38,937 nt of DNA. It comes from JBAYHN01 sp041666125 (GTDB lineage Bacteria > Patescibacteriota > Gracilibacteria > UBA1369 > UM-FILTER-53-11). The notes below the pieces were generated by a model. The model searched no databases. It worked only from the letters and a program-made list of their open reading frames with translations, and was not told the DNA's origin. The stretch lies in assembly GCA_041666125.1 (NCBI GenBank), contig JBAYHN010000002.1:1-38937 (forward strand), given 5' to 3'. The first letter of the stretch is position 1. Every line of letters begins with the position of its first letter. This document shows positions 31,138 through 38,937 of this stretch, in pieces. Made by a program: the position numbers and the translations under genes.

Positions 31138-34100
31138 ATGGCTCTAGAACAACAAGCCCAACAAGCAAATAAGCCTAGAGGATTTGGGGCATGGCTTTCT
31201 AATTCTGCACAGAAAGGCAGAGATCTTGCAGCAGCAGGATTAAATAGGCTTCGCGGCGCATTTGGTGCCGAGCAGACAGCAGCAGTAGAAGACGCAGAAA
31301 TCAGTTACGAAAATTTACCAAAAGAAATGCAGCTTGCCGGAGCCATAGGTTTCGAAAAGCCGGATGGTTTGGATTTTGCTAGATTGCCAGATTCATTTAG
31401 AGCAATTGCGCTGCGCGTTCCAAAAGATCAAGAAGCCAGAGTTAGAGATGCTATGGAAAGCAAGTTGGCCATAGCATGTTCTACAACCTTTGGAGGAAAT
31501 CCAGACAGCACAACATCTCAGTTAACTTATGTTACCAGTGCAGAAAACGTGGCTTTCATTCGTCAAACGCTACATATGCTTAGTGTTAATGGCATATTGG
31601 TAGAGGCGGAGTCACAACCTCTAATGGCAAGGACTGCACGCGGTGAAGTTATGCCACTTTGCAACTTTAGATTGCCTGATTTATCGCAAAAGCAATCACA
31701 TGATTTGGAAGTACATTCTTTTGGTGAAGGTCGCGAAGGTTTAGAAAGAAGGGGAATATCAATGAGAGGAGGCCTTACCAGCAATCATGTGGATTTGAGT
31801 CCGGCATCCGAGGCTTCTGGTGCTGCGGCGGTAAAGGCATACAGAAAAATGAGCGCCGAACACACTTCTAAGGTGCCGCCGGTTGGTCCAAATTCATACA
31901 TACTAATAGATACAACATATTTTGAGGGTAAATCTCCGGATGATCCAAATGTTCAAAGATTGAAGGCGAGGCTCCGACTTTTGGATGTTCCGCCTACCAC
32001 TATTGTCACTCAAATTGATGGAAAAATTTTTGTAGGAAGCGGTTCTGCAAAAGGAGCCTCTTCTGTACTCAAGTTTGCAGATGAAATGTCGGAAGAACTT
32101 GGCGGTGGAATAGCCGGATTTATTCATAAAGGAGATCTGGCCTCAAGTGGCCAAGATAAATATCACATAACAGGATTCCCAGACACTTCTGCAGGATCAG
32201 AACTATCAAGACTTCTAAGATCTTCACCGGGTCTGCGTTTATCGAAAGAATTGGCGGATTTATGGAGTCCTAGTTCAACGAGTCGTGAATCAACTGTATG
32301 TCAAATTGAAACTGAACCTATAGAAGGAACATCTGCTTTTTTAAATTTAAAAAGATGCATAGATAAACTTAGTTTTTACAGAGGTGGTCCAAGAACATGT
32401 GTTGGTCAAAGGGAAGTGATTGATCCTATGGTTAGTGTACTTAAAAGTCTTAAACGCCACGACCATGAGGTTAGAGTAATCGACATAACCGGTACTGGAG
32501 GTTCTGGAAAATCCAGAACTTTTATGCAAGCTTTAAAAGAATCAAAAGTGTATGGCGTATTAACCATGTCGGAAGATTTTGCATCCGGTCAGAAATATCA
32601 CACTATAGTCAAAAATGTTGCCCAAATGTCAGCTCAGTTTTCCGAAGATGCTGCATTATCCGTACATCCGGCTATAAAGGCACTCGCAGAATTTAATGCA
32701 GAGCCACTGGAAGAAAGATTGAGAGTAGCTGCACATCCGGCCGAAAGCCAAGAATTAATACAGAAAATAGTTTCTGCTTACGAGGCTTGTGCGGATGTAA
32801 AAGGCAACACAGCCGCTGTATTTGACGACTTTCATTGTGCTGATGTTGAAAGTGCCAGGTTATTGGCAGATTTAATGGAAAAGTTGGTAGCTTCGGACTC
32901 ATCGATAGTGGTTGTGCCAATGCATAGGCTTGGCGAAGAGAATTGCCCGGAAGCGTTAAATACCCTTTTTAGAAACGTGAGAAATAGTGGTGTAAAAATT
33001 CTTGAGGTTGCCGTACGCGGATTGCAACTTCGCAATCCAAAAACTGCATCGGAATACGTGAACAATATGGAATTTGAATATAGGGGTGCAAGAGTTACGC
33101 TCTTGGATCTTGGTAAAAGGGCAGCCGAAGGTTGGTGTGCAAGACTTGGAGCTCTGGCCAACACAAATCCTCTACGCATGAATGATCTTTTGGCATTGAT
33201 GCTTACGGAAGAAAGGCTTGAGCTTGACAAGGGAGCCTTTGTTGAGCTTACAAGAGAAGGTGAAGAAACATTGGATTCATGGGAACAAGTTGGTACGGAA
33301 GGAGTGGCAGGAGAGGATTTTAAAATAGTAGGACGTGATTTTTATGAAAAACTTAAGAATCCAAATTCAAAAAGAATATTACAGTGTATGTCTTTGCTTC
33401 GTGGCGTTGCAACTTTGGGGCAAATTAAGCTTATTGCACGTGAAGTACTTGATATTCCAAAGGGCCAAATTGATGAAGCCATTGCGGAGTTAAAAAGAAG
33501 AGATTGCTTGCTGGAAGTTCCTTTGGAGGATGGTAAAGGAACCACCGCAGACGACAAACAATATCAAATAAGGAGCAAACCTTTAAGCGATTATGCTGAT
33601 CAAGCCGTAGACCCAACACTAAGAGCTTCTTTAAATAGTGAATTATTCAGTAGGGGACTTGGAGATGTTTTTACCCTTGGTAAAGACATTGCAGGAAGTG
33701 AAATTGCACGCCCGGAATGTGGAGATAAATTCTGGAAAGATTTTGGGGAGGCTGCCCGTGCAAAATTCTCAGGTGCAGAGGCGCGGAATGACGTAAATAA
33801 CGCATATTTGTATGCTGATTCCATAATGGAAGTTCCTCTTTTTGGACAACTTATAGAAGCTGCAAGGCAAGGTGCATTACCAAAAGTTGAAAGCGTACAC
33901 AAGCTTGCGGTTGAAGTTATTTTAACTCGTGCCCGCAATGCTTTTTATACCGGCCGATTTGAGGTATCAAAAGATGCCATGACAATTCTAGAAGAAATAG
34001 AGGCCAATAATAAAGGGTTGGTAACAGCGGAAATGCTTACCGAAATACATTTAATTAATTTTAATAGAGCTTGTGCACTTAGCGGGTATGGAGAGGCGAA

Positions 34101-35646
34101 GGCAATTTATGAAGAGGAGAATAAATTAAATAAAGGAGCACGACTCAGCGAAGAAGATAAAATTGTTTGTGAGTTAAGACTTGCAAACAAAAAAGGAGAA
34201 GATACTGGTGATTTCTCGGAAGCACAGGCACTTTATGAAGAGCATGAACTTTTCCTTGCTGCATTAAATGAACAATATGCGACAGATCATGATGGGCATC
34301 CATCTCCAGCTGCCAATGAGGCGTTTAGACTTAATCTTAGAGCTAGAGAAGGTAAAACTAAGAGCGAGATGAATAGCAGAATCGAACTTAAGGGCGTGGA
34401 TGAAATTCTTGCATCAGCCACACTAGACGACGGACAAAAAAAACAACTGTTTGGTGAAATGCTAAGAGCTATGAGGGAACGTGGCATTCCTGTTGAAGCG
34501 GATGATCAGATTTTAACGGGCGAGCAGCCACTTACCAAGGAGCAAATTCATGCGATGTTTGTCGCCATTAACGGAGCTTTGTTGGCCAAAAACGGCATTA
34601 CAGACGATCAATTGAGATATAGCCTCGGTAGTGAGCAAGAAATTAAAAGGATGTTTGCCAATACATGCAAGGCATTGAAGAATCGTGAGTTTGATAACAC
34701 AATGGCAATGCAGCCTGGAGTCTTGGGTATTCCTCAAGCTCAAGATCAATTGGATGTATTGGAACAGTTAAATAATTTATTGAGCGATCACGTGCAGCAT
34801 CCAAGATCTTTGGATGGTTTTGGCGAAATTGCAGCCAGGGAACAAAGAGCTAGGACATTGGCCAGACTTGGTGATCATCACAAGGCATTAAAGGAATTTA
34901 AGGAAGTTAGGCGTTTGGCGGATCTATTAAACTTAAAAAAATTCTCCGCTCTTACGGCAAAAGCCATAGGTGATTTGCATTTGGTCATGGCGTCGGTTGG
35001 AGTTGCGAGACCTTTGTCTAAACACTTGCTGTCGACTACTGTGTCCCAACTTCCATCATTTGATGGAACGCACCTTAGTAACGCGCATGACTATTATAGA
35101 ATCGGTATAGAAAGTGCCGGCGAACTGCAAGATCCATACTTGCAATTGGCCATGCGTGGAGAAGACCTGCGACAGTATTCAATGAAATGTATGAATTTCT
35201 TGCAGGAATTTGAGAGGGTTCAAGGAAATCCTGCGTTGGTGGAAAATTTAAAGGGTCGCGCTACCACAGCTGTTATGGATGGTATGAAGCTTTTCGGTAC
35301 AATAAATGCGGAGCATAATGATTTTGGAAATAGGATAAAGGACAAAGTGGAAGCAAGATATTGTATAGGCGGTGACGTTCACCCTATTATTGATCTTGGC
35401 AAAAAACTTGGAATAATTAAGCCACAAGACTTAATAACGCTTGCCGACACTGCGGCCTACCCATACCTCGCAAACGAAGAACTGGATGTTGGCATTTGGA
35501 ATGCATCCAGAATGACAGATGCAGGGCCCGGAGAAGGCGCGCAAAAAGGTCTTGGCTTAGTAAAGAGAAGATACGAAAACCTTCAAAGCCTGCGTAAAAT
35601 GATGAGTTTCTTAAGGCCTAAACCTCAATCATCCCAAGCTCAGTAA
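31138..35646 (+). CDS. Large STAND-type ATPase with degenerate cyclase-like N-terminus and helical-repeat C-terminus
   Basis: A 1502-residue cytosolic protein. Residues about 85-245 and 250-370 look like two degenerate class III nucleotidyl cyclase domains; the second reads YILIDTTYFEG, VTQIDGKIFVGSGSAKGASSVLKFADEM, GGGIAGFIHKGDL, YHITGFPDTSAGSELSRLL. The metal and GD motifs needed for catalysis are missing. Residues about 421-700 are an AAA_16/STAND ATPase: CVGQREVIDPM, Walker A GTGGSGKS (452-459) and Walker B VFDDFHCADVESARLL (561-576). Residues about 750-850 look like a winged helix. Residues 930-1450 are helical, TPR-like repeats. This order (two cyclase domains, ATPase, TPR) matches soluble adenylyl cyclase and similar bacterial regulators. 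It may be a signal-sensing switch. Neighbours give no partner. No Shine-Dalgarno. Confidence 0.8.
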   Translation: MALEQQAQQANKPRGFGAWLSNSAQKGRDLAAAGLNRLRGAFGAEQTAAVEDAEISYENLPKEMQLAGAIGFEKPDGLDFARLPDSFRAIALRVPKDQEARVRDAMESKLAIACSTTFGGNPDSTTSQLTYVTSAENVAFIRQTLHMLSVNGILVEAESQPLMARTARGEVMPLCNFRLPDLSQKQSHDLEVHSFGEGREGLERRGISMRGGLTSNHVDLSPASEASGAAAVKAYRKMSAEHTSKVPPVGPNSYILIDTTYFEGKSPDDPNVQRLKARLRLLDVPPTTIVTQIDGKIFVGSGSAKGASSVLKFADEMSEELGGGIAGFIHKGDLASSGQDKYHITGFPDTSAGSELSRLLRSSPGLRLSKELADLWSPSSTSRESTVCQIETEPIEGTSAFLNLKRCIDKLSFYRGGPRTCVGQREVIDPMVSVLKSLKRHDHEVRVIDITGTGGSGKSRTFMQALKESKVYGVLTMSEDFASGQKYHTIVKNVAQMSAQFSEDAALSVHPAIKALAEFNAEPLEERLRVAAHPAESQELIQKIVSAYEACADVKGNTAAVFDDFHCADVESARLLADLMEKLVASDSSIVVVPMHRLGEENCPEALNTLFRNVRNSGVKILEVAVRGLQLRNPKTASEYVNNMEFEYRGARVTLLDLGKRAAEGWCARLGALANTNPLRMNDLLALMLTEERLELDKGAFVELTREGEETLDSWEQVGTEGVAGEDFKIVGRDFYEKLKNPNSKRILQCMSLLRGVATLGQIKLIAREVLDIPKGQIDEAIAELKRRDCLLEVPLEDGKGTTADDKQYQIRSKPLSDYADQAVDPTLRASLNSELFSRGLGDVFTLGKDIAGSEIARPECGDKFWKDFGEAARAKFSGAEARNDVNNAYLYADSIMEVPLFGQLIEAARQGALPKVESVHKLAVEVILTRARNAFYTGRFEVSKDAMTILEEIEANNKGLVTAEMLTEIHLINFNRACALSGYGEAKAIYEEENKLNKGARLSEEDKIVCELRLANKKGEDTGDFSEAQALYEEHELFLAALNEQYATDHDGHPSPAANEAFRLNLRAREGKTKSEMNSRIELKGVDEILASATLDDGQKKQLFGEMLRAMRERGIPVEADDQILTGEQPLTKEQIHAMFVAINGALLAKNGITDDQLRYSLGSEQEIKRMFANTCKALKNREFDNTMAMQPGVLGIPQAQDQLDVLEQLNNLLSDHVQHPRSLDGFGEIAAREQRARTLARLGDHHKALKEFKEVRRLADLLNLKKFSALTAKAIGDLHLVMASVGVARPLSKHLLSTTVSQLPSFDGTHLSNAHDYYRIGIESAGELQDPYLQLAMRGEDLRQYSMKCMNFLQEFERVQGNPALVENLKGRATTAVMDGMKLFGTINAEHNDFGNRIKDKVEARYCIGGDVHPIIDLGKKLGIIKPQDLITLADTAAYPYLANEELDVGIWNASRMTDAGPGEGAQKGLGLVKRRYENLQSLRKMMSFLRPKPQSSQAQ

Positions 35647-35650
35647 TTTC

Positions 35651-35911
35651 TTACCACTGAGGCCCGTCACCGAAAGCTCTCAAATCTGTTGAAGTTGTAG
35701 GTGAGATAGAAGTTGGAGCAGTAAAGGTTGTAGGTTTAGTAACGGTGTTTGTAACTTTATAAGTTGGAGATTTCAACAAAGTAGCAGCTTTGTATTCAAC
35801 TGAGTTTACAAACCTGTAAAGAAATACCAAGCTCACTATAAGTGCGCCTGTGAGCAAACCCAACCAAAAAACCATGAGTGGGTTTACATGTGATATAGAA
35901 TGACTTTTCAT
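35651..35911 (-). CDS. Small single-pass membrane protein with Thr/Pro-rich tail
   Basis: An 86-residue protein. One membrane segment at about 13-33 (MVFWLGLLTGALIVSLVFLYRF) is followed by a tail rich in Thr, Ser and Pro (TVTKPTTFTAPTSISPTTSTD), with the tail most likely outside. It has a strong promoter of its own and overlaps no other gene, which supports it as real. It converges on the STAND gene four bases away. I recognise no family. Confidence 0.7.
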   Translation of the reverse strand: MKSHSISHVNPLMVFWLGLLTGALIVSLVFLYRFVNSVEYKAATLLKSPTYKVTNTVTKPTTFTAPTSISPTTSTDLRAFGDGPQW

Positions 35912-35952
35912 ATTTGTTTTTGTTAAATAATATTTACCATTTGCTTAGTTAT

Positions 35953-35981
35953 ATCTTACCACAAGATGAGCGGCGCGTCAA
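35953..35981 (-). promoter_or_regulatory. Promoter of the small membrane protein gene
   Basis: On the minus strand, TTGACG (35981-35976), a 17-base spacer and TAAGAT (35958-35953), 41 bases before the ATG at 35911. Confidence 0.7.
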
Positions 35982-36009
35982 CTGGCTAATATGTCAAATA
36001 GTCATAGCC

Positions 36010-37788
36010 TTAATCTTTCAATAACCTGGCAGGAAAACGCACTTCCGCTTCTGTACTACCATATAAGACCACCAAAGCTCTATTCCTGGTAGAAATGCCC
36101 CCCTCCATATGCTCTTTAGCAATTCCCCACGCATCTTGACCTTCGCTAACCTGAATCTTTACAAATTTTCTGTCACTCATGTCAGCTGGAAGAAATTTAA
36201 CCGGAATATCTATGGTATCACCCGGCCTATATATTTTAACTCCATTAAATCTCTTAACATCTTGGGCAGTGTATGGAGGTTTAAGGATATAACTCATAAA
36301 TTCCTTTAGTTTTACAGGCGGAACGGTAAATCTGTAATAGGTAGTCTGTTTATGCCCCTTTGCTTTGGATTGTTTCTTAAGTATAAGCAAAGTATCTTCC
36401 GTAATCTTTGAATCCTGTCTTTCTTCCTCATCCACTTCGGCCTTAGCAACTTCTTCTGTTTCTGGGATTGCCACTTCTTCGCCGTCTTCTTTTGCGTTCT
36501 GCCCTGCAATCGGCGATGCACATCCGCGGTGCATTAAGAATGAATATAGTGTTCCGCTGTTTCTGGAATGATTATATGCAATTCTTAGTTTTTTTATGTT
36601 TTCGATAAAAGTCGTCCTATATTGTTCCAAATTATTAATATCTTGGCCAAGAGTTTGCTTTATTCTTTTGCGCAAACTGCGACGATCTCCATAATTATGA
36701 TAAGCAGCAAGCACTGTAGTTAGAAATCGCATTTTATCTTCACCTTCCGCCTTTTCAAAGATTTCTTGGAAGTGTGGATATTTCTTTGCAATAAATGAAA
36801 ATGCATCCATATTTGCATAACTCAAAAGCAGTACATTGTTGATTTGTTGTTGAGACGAAGTGTGGTCTATGAGCTCATGATTAATTATTCCATCCGTTTC
36901 ACCGCTATATGCCTTTTGTAATCCTTTGTGAGTGGGTAAAGTCATCTGCCCCAAGCCAAAACTAATTGCGCTATCATATAGTGCAGGCATTTTTTGTGGC
37001 TGCCAACCAGCTCCAATCATCATTCTAAAAAGCTCCAAGCGAGCTTTTGGTTTAATCTTTATTTTGCCATCGGCAACTGCCATTGGTGTAACTTCCTGAA
37101 TAAAAATTCCAATGAGCAGTTCCGGAGTTAAATATTTAGAATACCCATTATCTAGACCGGCTTCTGTAAGCGCGCCTTCTTGAAATTGATTCATGCCAGA
37201 TTTAACGCTTCCGGCCAAGCCTTCTATAGATAGATTTTCATTTGGTGCAGCCTGCATTTTGTCGCTATATGGCTGACGATTGGAGTTTCTTCTCACAGCC
37301 TGTTCCCACATTTTAGAAATATTCAAATAGGGGAGTTCCTTTTCCGGGTTTAATATGCCTAGAGTCTTTAAGGATTCCAGAGAAGAACATTCAAGAAAGT
37401 GATAAACTCTTTCATCTTCAATATTTAAGATTAGACGTGGCTCTTTTTCTAATTGTGGGAAATCTTTTTTTAGATCAGCAAACATTTGATCTATTGGTTT
37501 TTCTTGGCAGTCTGGCTGAGTTGGCTGTGGTGATGTGGGTTGTTGTGTGCCACCTTCACCAGCTCGAACCGGAGGTATTTCTTTTTCGCCATCTCTTAAC
37601 AATAAAGAACCGCCACCTGCCAAAATAAGGGCAACTGCGGCTCCACCACCAATAAGCAGCTTACGTCGATTTTGGTCAACAAATTCCTCTACTTTAGCCT
37701 GTGATTGCTTTGAGGTTAATCTCTCAAACGCATCACGCAAGGATTTTGGGGCGTGTGCTTCCGCAAAATGTTTAAGTTGTTCAATCAT
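36010..37788 (-). CDS. Membrane-anchored lytic-transglycosylase-like protein
   Basis: A 592-residue protein. A charged N-terminus (1-42) precedes one membrane segment at 43-64 (KLLIGGGAAVALILAGGGSLLL), then a Pro/Gln-rich linker. Residues about 215-385 have the SLT lysozyme-like pattern: the presumed catalytic Glu E232 in LLIGIFIQEVTP, SFGLGQMTLPTHKGL (GLGQMT at 278-283, normally GLMQ) and VLAAYHNYGDRR (362-370, normally AAYNAG). It should cleave peptidoglycan strands outside the membrane. After an acidic linker (about 425-465), the C-terminal 130 residues form a beta domain ending with a LysM-like VSEGQDAWGIAKEHMEGG...NRALVVLYG. No signal peptidase site is obvious, so it stays anchored. The leader has a weak AAGG but no full Shine-Dalgarno. 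Confidence 0.75.
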   Translation of the reverse strand: MIEQLKHFAEAHAPKSLRDAFERLTSKQSQAKVEEFVDQNRRKLLIGGGAAVALILAGGGSLLLRDGEKEIPPVRAGEGGTQQPTSPQPTQPDCQEKPIDQMFADLKKDFPQLEKEPRLILNIEDERVYHFLECSSLESLKTLGILNPEKELPYLNISKMWEQAVRRNSNRQPYSDKMQAAPNENLSIEGLAGSVKSGMNQFQEGALTEAGLDNGYSKYLTPELLIGIFIQEVTPMAVADGKIKIKPKARLELFRMMIGAGWQPQKMPALYDSAISFGLGQMTLPTHKGLQKAYSGETDGIINHELIDHTSSQQQINNVLLLSYANMDAFSFIAKKYPHFQEIFEKAEGEDKMRFLTTVLAAYHNYGDRRSLRKRIKQTLGQDINNLEQYRTTFIENIKKLRIAYNHSRNSGTLYSFLMHRGCASPIAGQNAKEDGEEVAIPETEEVAKAEVDEEERQDSKITEDTLLILKKQSKAKGHKQTTYYRFTVPPVKLKEFMSYILKPPYTAQDVKRFNGVKIYRPGDTIDIPVKFLPADMSDRKFVKIQVSEGQDAWGIAKEHMEGGISTRNRALVVLYGSTEAEVRFPARLLKD

Positions 37789-37811
37789 ACCTTTTTAAGT
37801 TTAAGTAGGTA

Positions 37812-37840
37812 ATACTAGGCACTTCTGGGCTTTTTGTCAA
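37812..37840 (-). promoter_or_regulatory. Promoter of the transglycosylase-like gene
   Basis: On the minus strand, TTGACA (37840-37835), a 17-base spacer and TAGTAT (37817-37812), with transcription starting about 17 bases before the ATG at 37788. Confidence 0.7.
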
Positions 37841-37852
37841 GTACCTCTGGTA

Positions 37853-37880
37853 ACAGGTTAGATTAGGTTTTTTACAGGTT
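37853..37880. repeat. Three phased AGGTT repeats upstream of the promoter
   Basis: AGGTT occurs at 37855-37859, 37865-37869 and 37876-37880, spaced 10 and 11 bases, so all lie on one face of the helix. The outer two are within ACAGGTTA. They begin 15 bases upstream of the -35 box, as expected for an activator site. The same ACAGGTT forms the arms of the palindrome at the pilus promoter. Confidence 0.55.
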
Positions 37881-37894
37881 AAACCACACAACAA

Positions 37895-37924
37895 AAAACC
37901 CCTAGCCTTTAAGCCAGGGGTTTT
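37895..37924 (-). terminator. Rho-independent terminator of the Cys-tailed membrane protein gene
   Basis: AAAACCCCT pairs with AGGGGTTTT around a 12-base loop. On the minus strand it is followed by TTTTTTG, so it ends the gene at 37949-38164; it could also act on the plus strand. Confidence 0.85.
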
Positions 37925-37948
37925 AAAACTTAACTTAATCTTTACCTA

Positions 37949-38164
37949 CTATTTGCAGCAGCAAGAACCACCTTCACTATTGCCACCTTTTTTGCAACAC
38001 ATGCATACTAGGCTATGAAGGCCCAATACGATGATGACTAGTGGCCAGTATTTTGCGAATGTAAATTCGGCCCATACGCCTAGAGTACCGAGGAAGAATA
38101 GAACTCCAAATATGAGCATGATTGCTCCCTTGCATTTGGAATGACCGCACATCATTTGATGCAT
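37949..38164 (-). CDS. Small membrane protein with Cys-rich tail
   Basis: A 71-residue protein with two membrane segments (about 14-32 and 40-56) and a short hairpin between them. The pattern GVLFFLGTLGVW...FAKYWPLVIIVLGL resembles the DUF5668-type LiaI/LiaF-like two-helix domain. The N-terminus has CGHSKC, and the tail ends CMCCKKGGNSEGGSCCCK: eight Cys in 71 residues. The tails could bind a metal. An extended -10 (minus strand 38201-38193) and a terminator make it a single-gene unit. It is not a spurious ORF, but its function is unknown. Confidence 0.75.
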   Translation of the reverse strand: MHQMMCGHSKCKGAIMLIFGVLFFLGTLGVWAEFTFAKYWPLVIIVLGLHSLVCMCCKKGGNSEGGSCCCK

Positions 38165-38192
38165 AATAAAAAATTAAGAAATACTGGATAAG

Positions 38193-38201
38193 ATTGTAGC
38201 A
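38193..38201 (-). promoter_or_regulatory. Extended -10 promoter of the Cys-tailed protein gene
   Basis: TGCTACAAT on the minus strand, 28 bases before the ATG at 38164. It lies in the gap between eno and this gene, so the two are probably transcribed separately. Confidence 0.5.
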
Positions 38202-38216
38202 TATTTAAAGATAAAT

Positions 38217-38937
38217 CTACCCAATTAGAATTTTCTTGCCGTAAAATTTAGCTTTATTGCCGAGCGCCTCTTCAATTCGCAGCAATTCATTGTATTTGCA
38301 GATTCTTTCCGTGCGCGAAAGTGAGCCGGTTTTTATTTGACCGGTTTGAAGTCCAACCGCCAAGTGGGCAATAGTTGTATCTTCCGTTTCGCCACTGCGA
38401 TGTGAAACAACTGCGCGATAACCTGCAGCATGAGCCATCTTTATAACATCAGTTGTTTCGGTAAGAGTTCCAATTTGATTCACTTTTATCAGAATTGCAT
38501 TCGCAATTCCGCCATCAATTCCTTTTTTAAGCCTCTCCGAATTTGTAACAAACAAATCATCGCCAACCAATTGCATTTTTTTGCCGAGCTTCTCTGTTAA
38601 AAGCTTCCAGCCATCCCAATCATCTTCTGCGCAGCCATCTTCCAGCGAGAAAATAGGATATTTTACAGCCAACTCTTCAAAATATTTTACCAATTCAGCG
38701 GACGAAAGTTTTGTCTGCTTACCATTAACTTTTAAATCATATTTTCCATCTTTATAAAATTCCGAAGCAGCCGTGTCGAGCGCTATAAAAACATCATCGC
38801 CGGCCTTATATCCGGCCTTTCCTATGGCCTTCACTATCAAATCCAAAGCCTCCTCATGTGAGCCAAGTTTTGGCGCAAACCCACCTTCATCCCCAACAGT
38901 TGTTTGAAATCCTTTTTCTGATAATAATTTTTTTAAT
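38217..38937 (-). CDS. eno: Enolase, C-terminal part (start beyond window)
   Basis: Glycolytic enzyme that converts 2-phosphoglycerate to phosphoenolpyruvate. The last 239 residues are present; the N-terminus lies past the right edge. The motifs run in order: VGDEGGFAPKL (containing the loop Glu pair), FIALDTAASEFY (metal Asp), SLEDGCAEDDWDGW (metal Glu), VGDDLFVTN (metal Asp), the catalytic Lys in LIKVNQIGTLTET and SHRSGETEDTTIAHLAV. The usual LEDP motif is LEDG here. Nothing suggests that it is broken. The first in-window codon begins at 38936. Confidence 0.96.
   Translation of the reverse strand, partial: LKKLLSEKGFQTTVGDEGGFAPKLGSHEEALDLIVKAIGKAGYKAGDDVFIALDTAASEFYKDGKYDLKVNGKQTKLSSAELVKYFEELAVKYPIFSLEDGCAEDDWDGWKLLTEKLGKKMQLVGDDLFVTNSERLKKGIDGGIANAILIKVNQIGTLTETTDVIKMAHAAGYRAVVSHRSGETEDTTIAHLAVGLQTGQIKTGSLSRTERICKYNELLRIEEALGNKAKFYGKKILIG

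Overview
The window looks like part of a Candidate Phyla Radiation (Patescibacteria) genome. A Peregrinibacteria/Gracilibacteria-type member is my best guess, with low confidence at that rank because there is no rRNA or ribosomal protein here. The reasons are small, AT-rich, mostly monocistronic genes on alternating strands, a compact type IV pilus locus with a short PilB, a DUF5671 membrane protein, a FemAB-type transferase, a cysteine-rich double zinc-ribbon protein of a kind I associate with this radiation, and many large proteins with no obvious relatives. TGA is used as a stop (for example pilC at 17899-17901), so this is not a UGA-recoding lineage. Two 60-base lines I counted by hand gave 35% and 47% GC. 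The one clear exception is about 29230-30600, where two lines gave 58% and 60%.

Layout. 1-6600: a radical-SAM/SPASM enzyme (cut by the left edge), an HtrA-type periplasmic protease, a lipoprotein, a TrmB-like regulator with its own palindrome, the cysteine-rich zinc-ribbon protein, an Fe/Mn superoxide dismutase and an orphan prepilin. 6700-13060: an exported beta-helix membrane protein, a large PLP-dependent aminotransferase-fold protein with a 260-residue N-terminal extension, a diguanylate cyclase, two membrane proteins and an alpha/beta hydrolase. 13090-13420: an intact tRNA-Gly(CCC), a degenerate tRNA-Gly-like sequence pointing the other way, and a 99-base element of nested inverted repeats. 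13461-15296: a protein with a poly(A)-polymerase/CCA-enzyme-like nucleotidyltransferase signature. 15420-21785: a type IV pilus operon (pilB, pilC, GspH-, GspI-, GspJ- and GspK-like minor pilins, major pilin) between a palindrome-bearing promoter and a strong terminator. The GspI-like pilin carries a beta-propeller and a C-terminal adhesin-like domain. 21812-30561: an FAD-linked oxidoreductase, a FemAB transferase, a Tyr/Lys/Ala-rich secreted repeat protein, a membrane-anchored protein of unknown role, an MgtA-type P-type ATPase and a GC-rich MFS transporter that looks foreign. 31138-38937: a 1502-residue STAND-type ATPase whose architecture resembles soluble adenylyl cyclase, a small membrane protein, a membrane-anchored lytic-transglycosylase-like protein, a small Cys-tailed membrane protein and the C-terminal part of enolase.

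How the genes may work together. Much of the window concerns the cell surface: pili with an adhesin tip, envelope protease, peptidoglycan bridge and cleavage enzymes, and secreted repeat protein. The promoter of the pilus operon and the upstream region of the transglycosylase gene share an AACCT/AGGTT half-site, so they may answer to one regulator. A diguanylate cyclase with an intact product-inhibition site and the cyclase-like STAND protein point to more signalling than is usual in such a small genome.

Translation signals. Almost no gene has a Shine-Dalgarno sequence. At about eight genes a good sigma70-type promoter places its -10 box only 6-12 bases before the start codon, which implies leaderless or nearly leaderless mRNAs. 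The GC-rich MFS gene is the only gene with a textbook Shine-Dalgarno before its start. All of this is read by eye; no database search was run.
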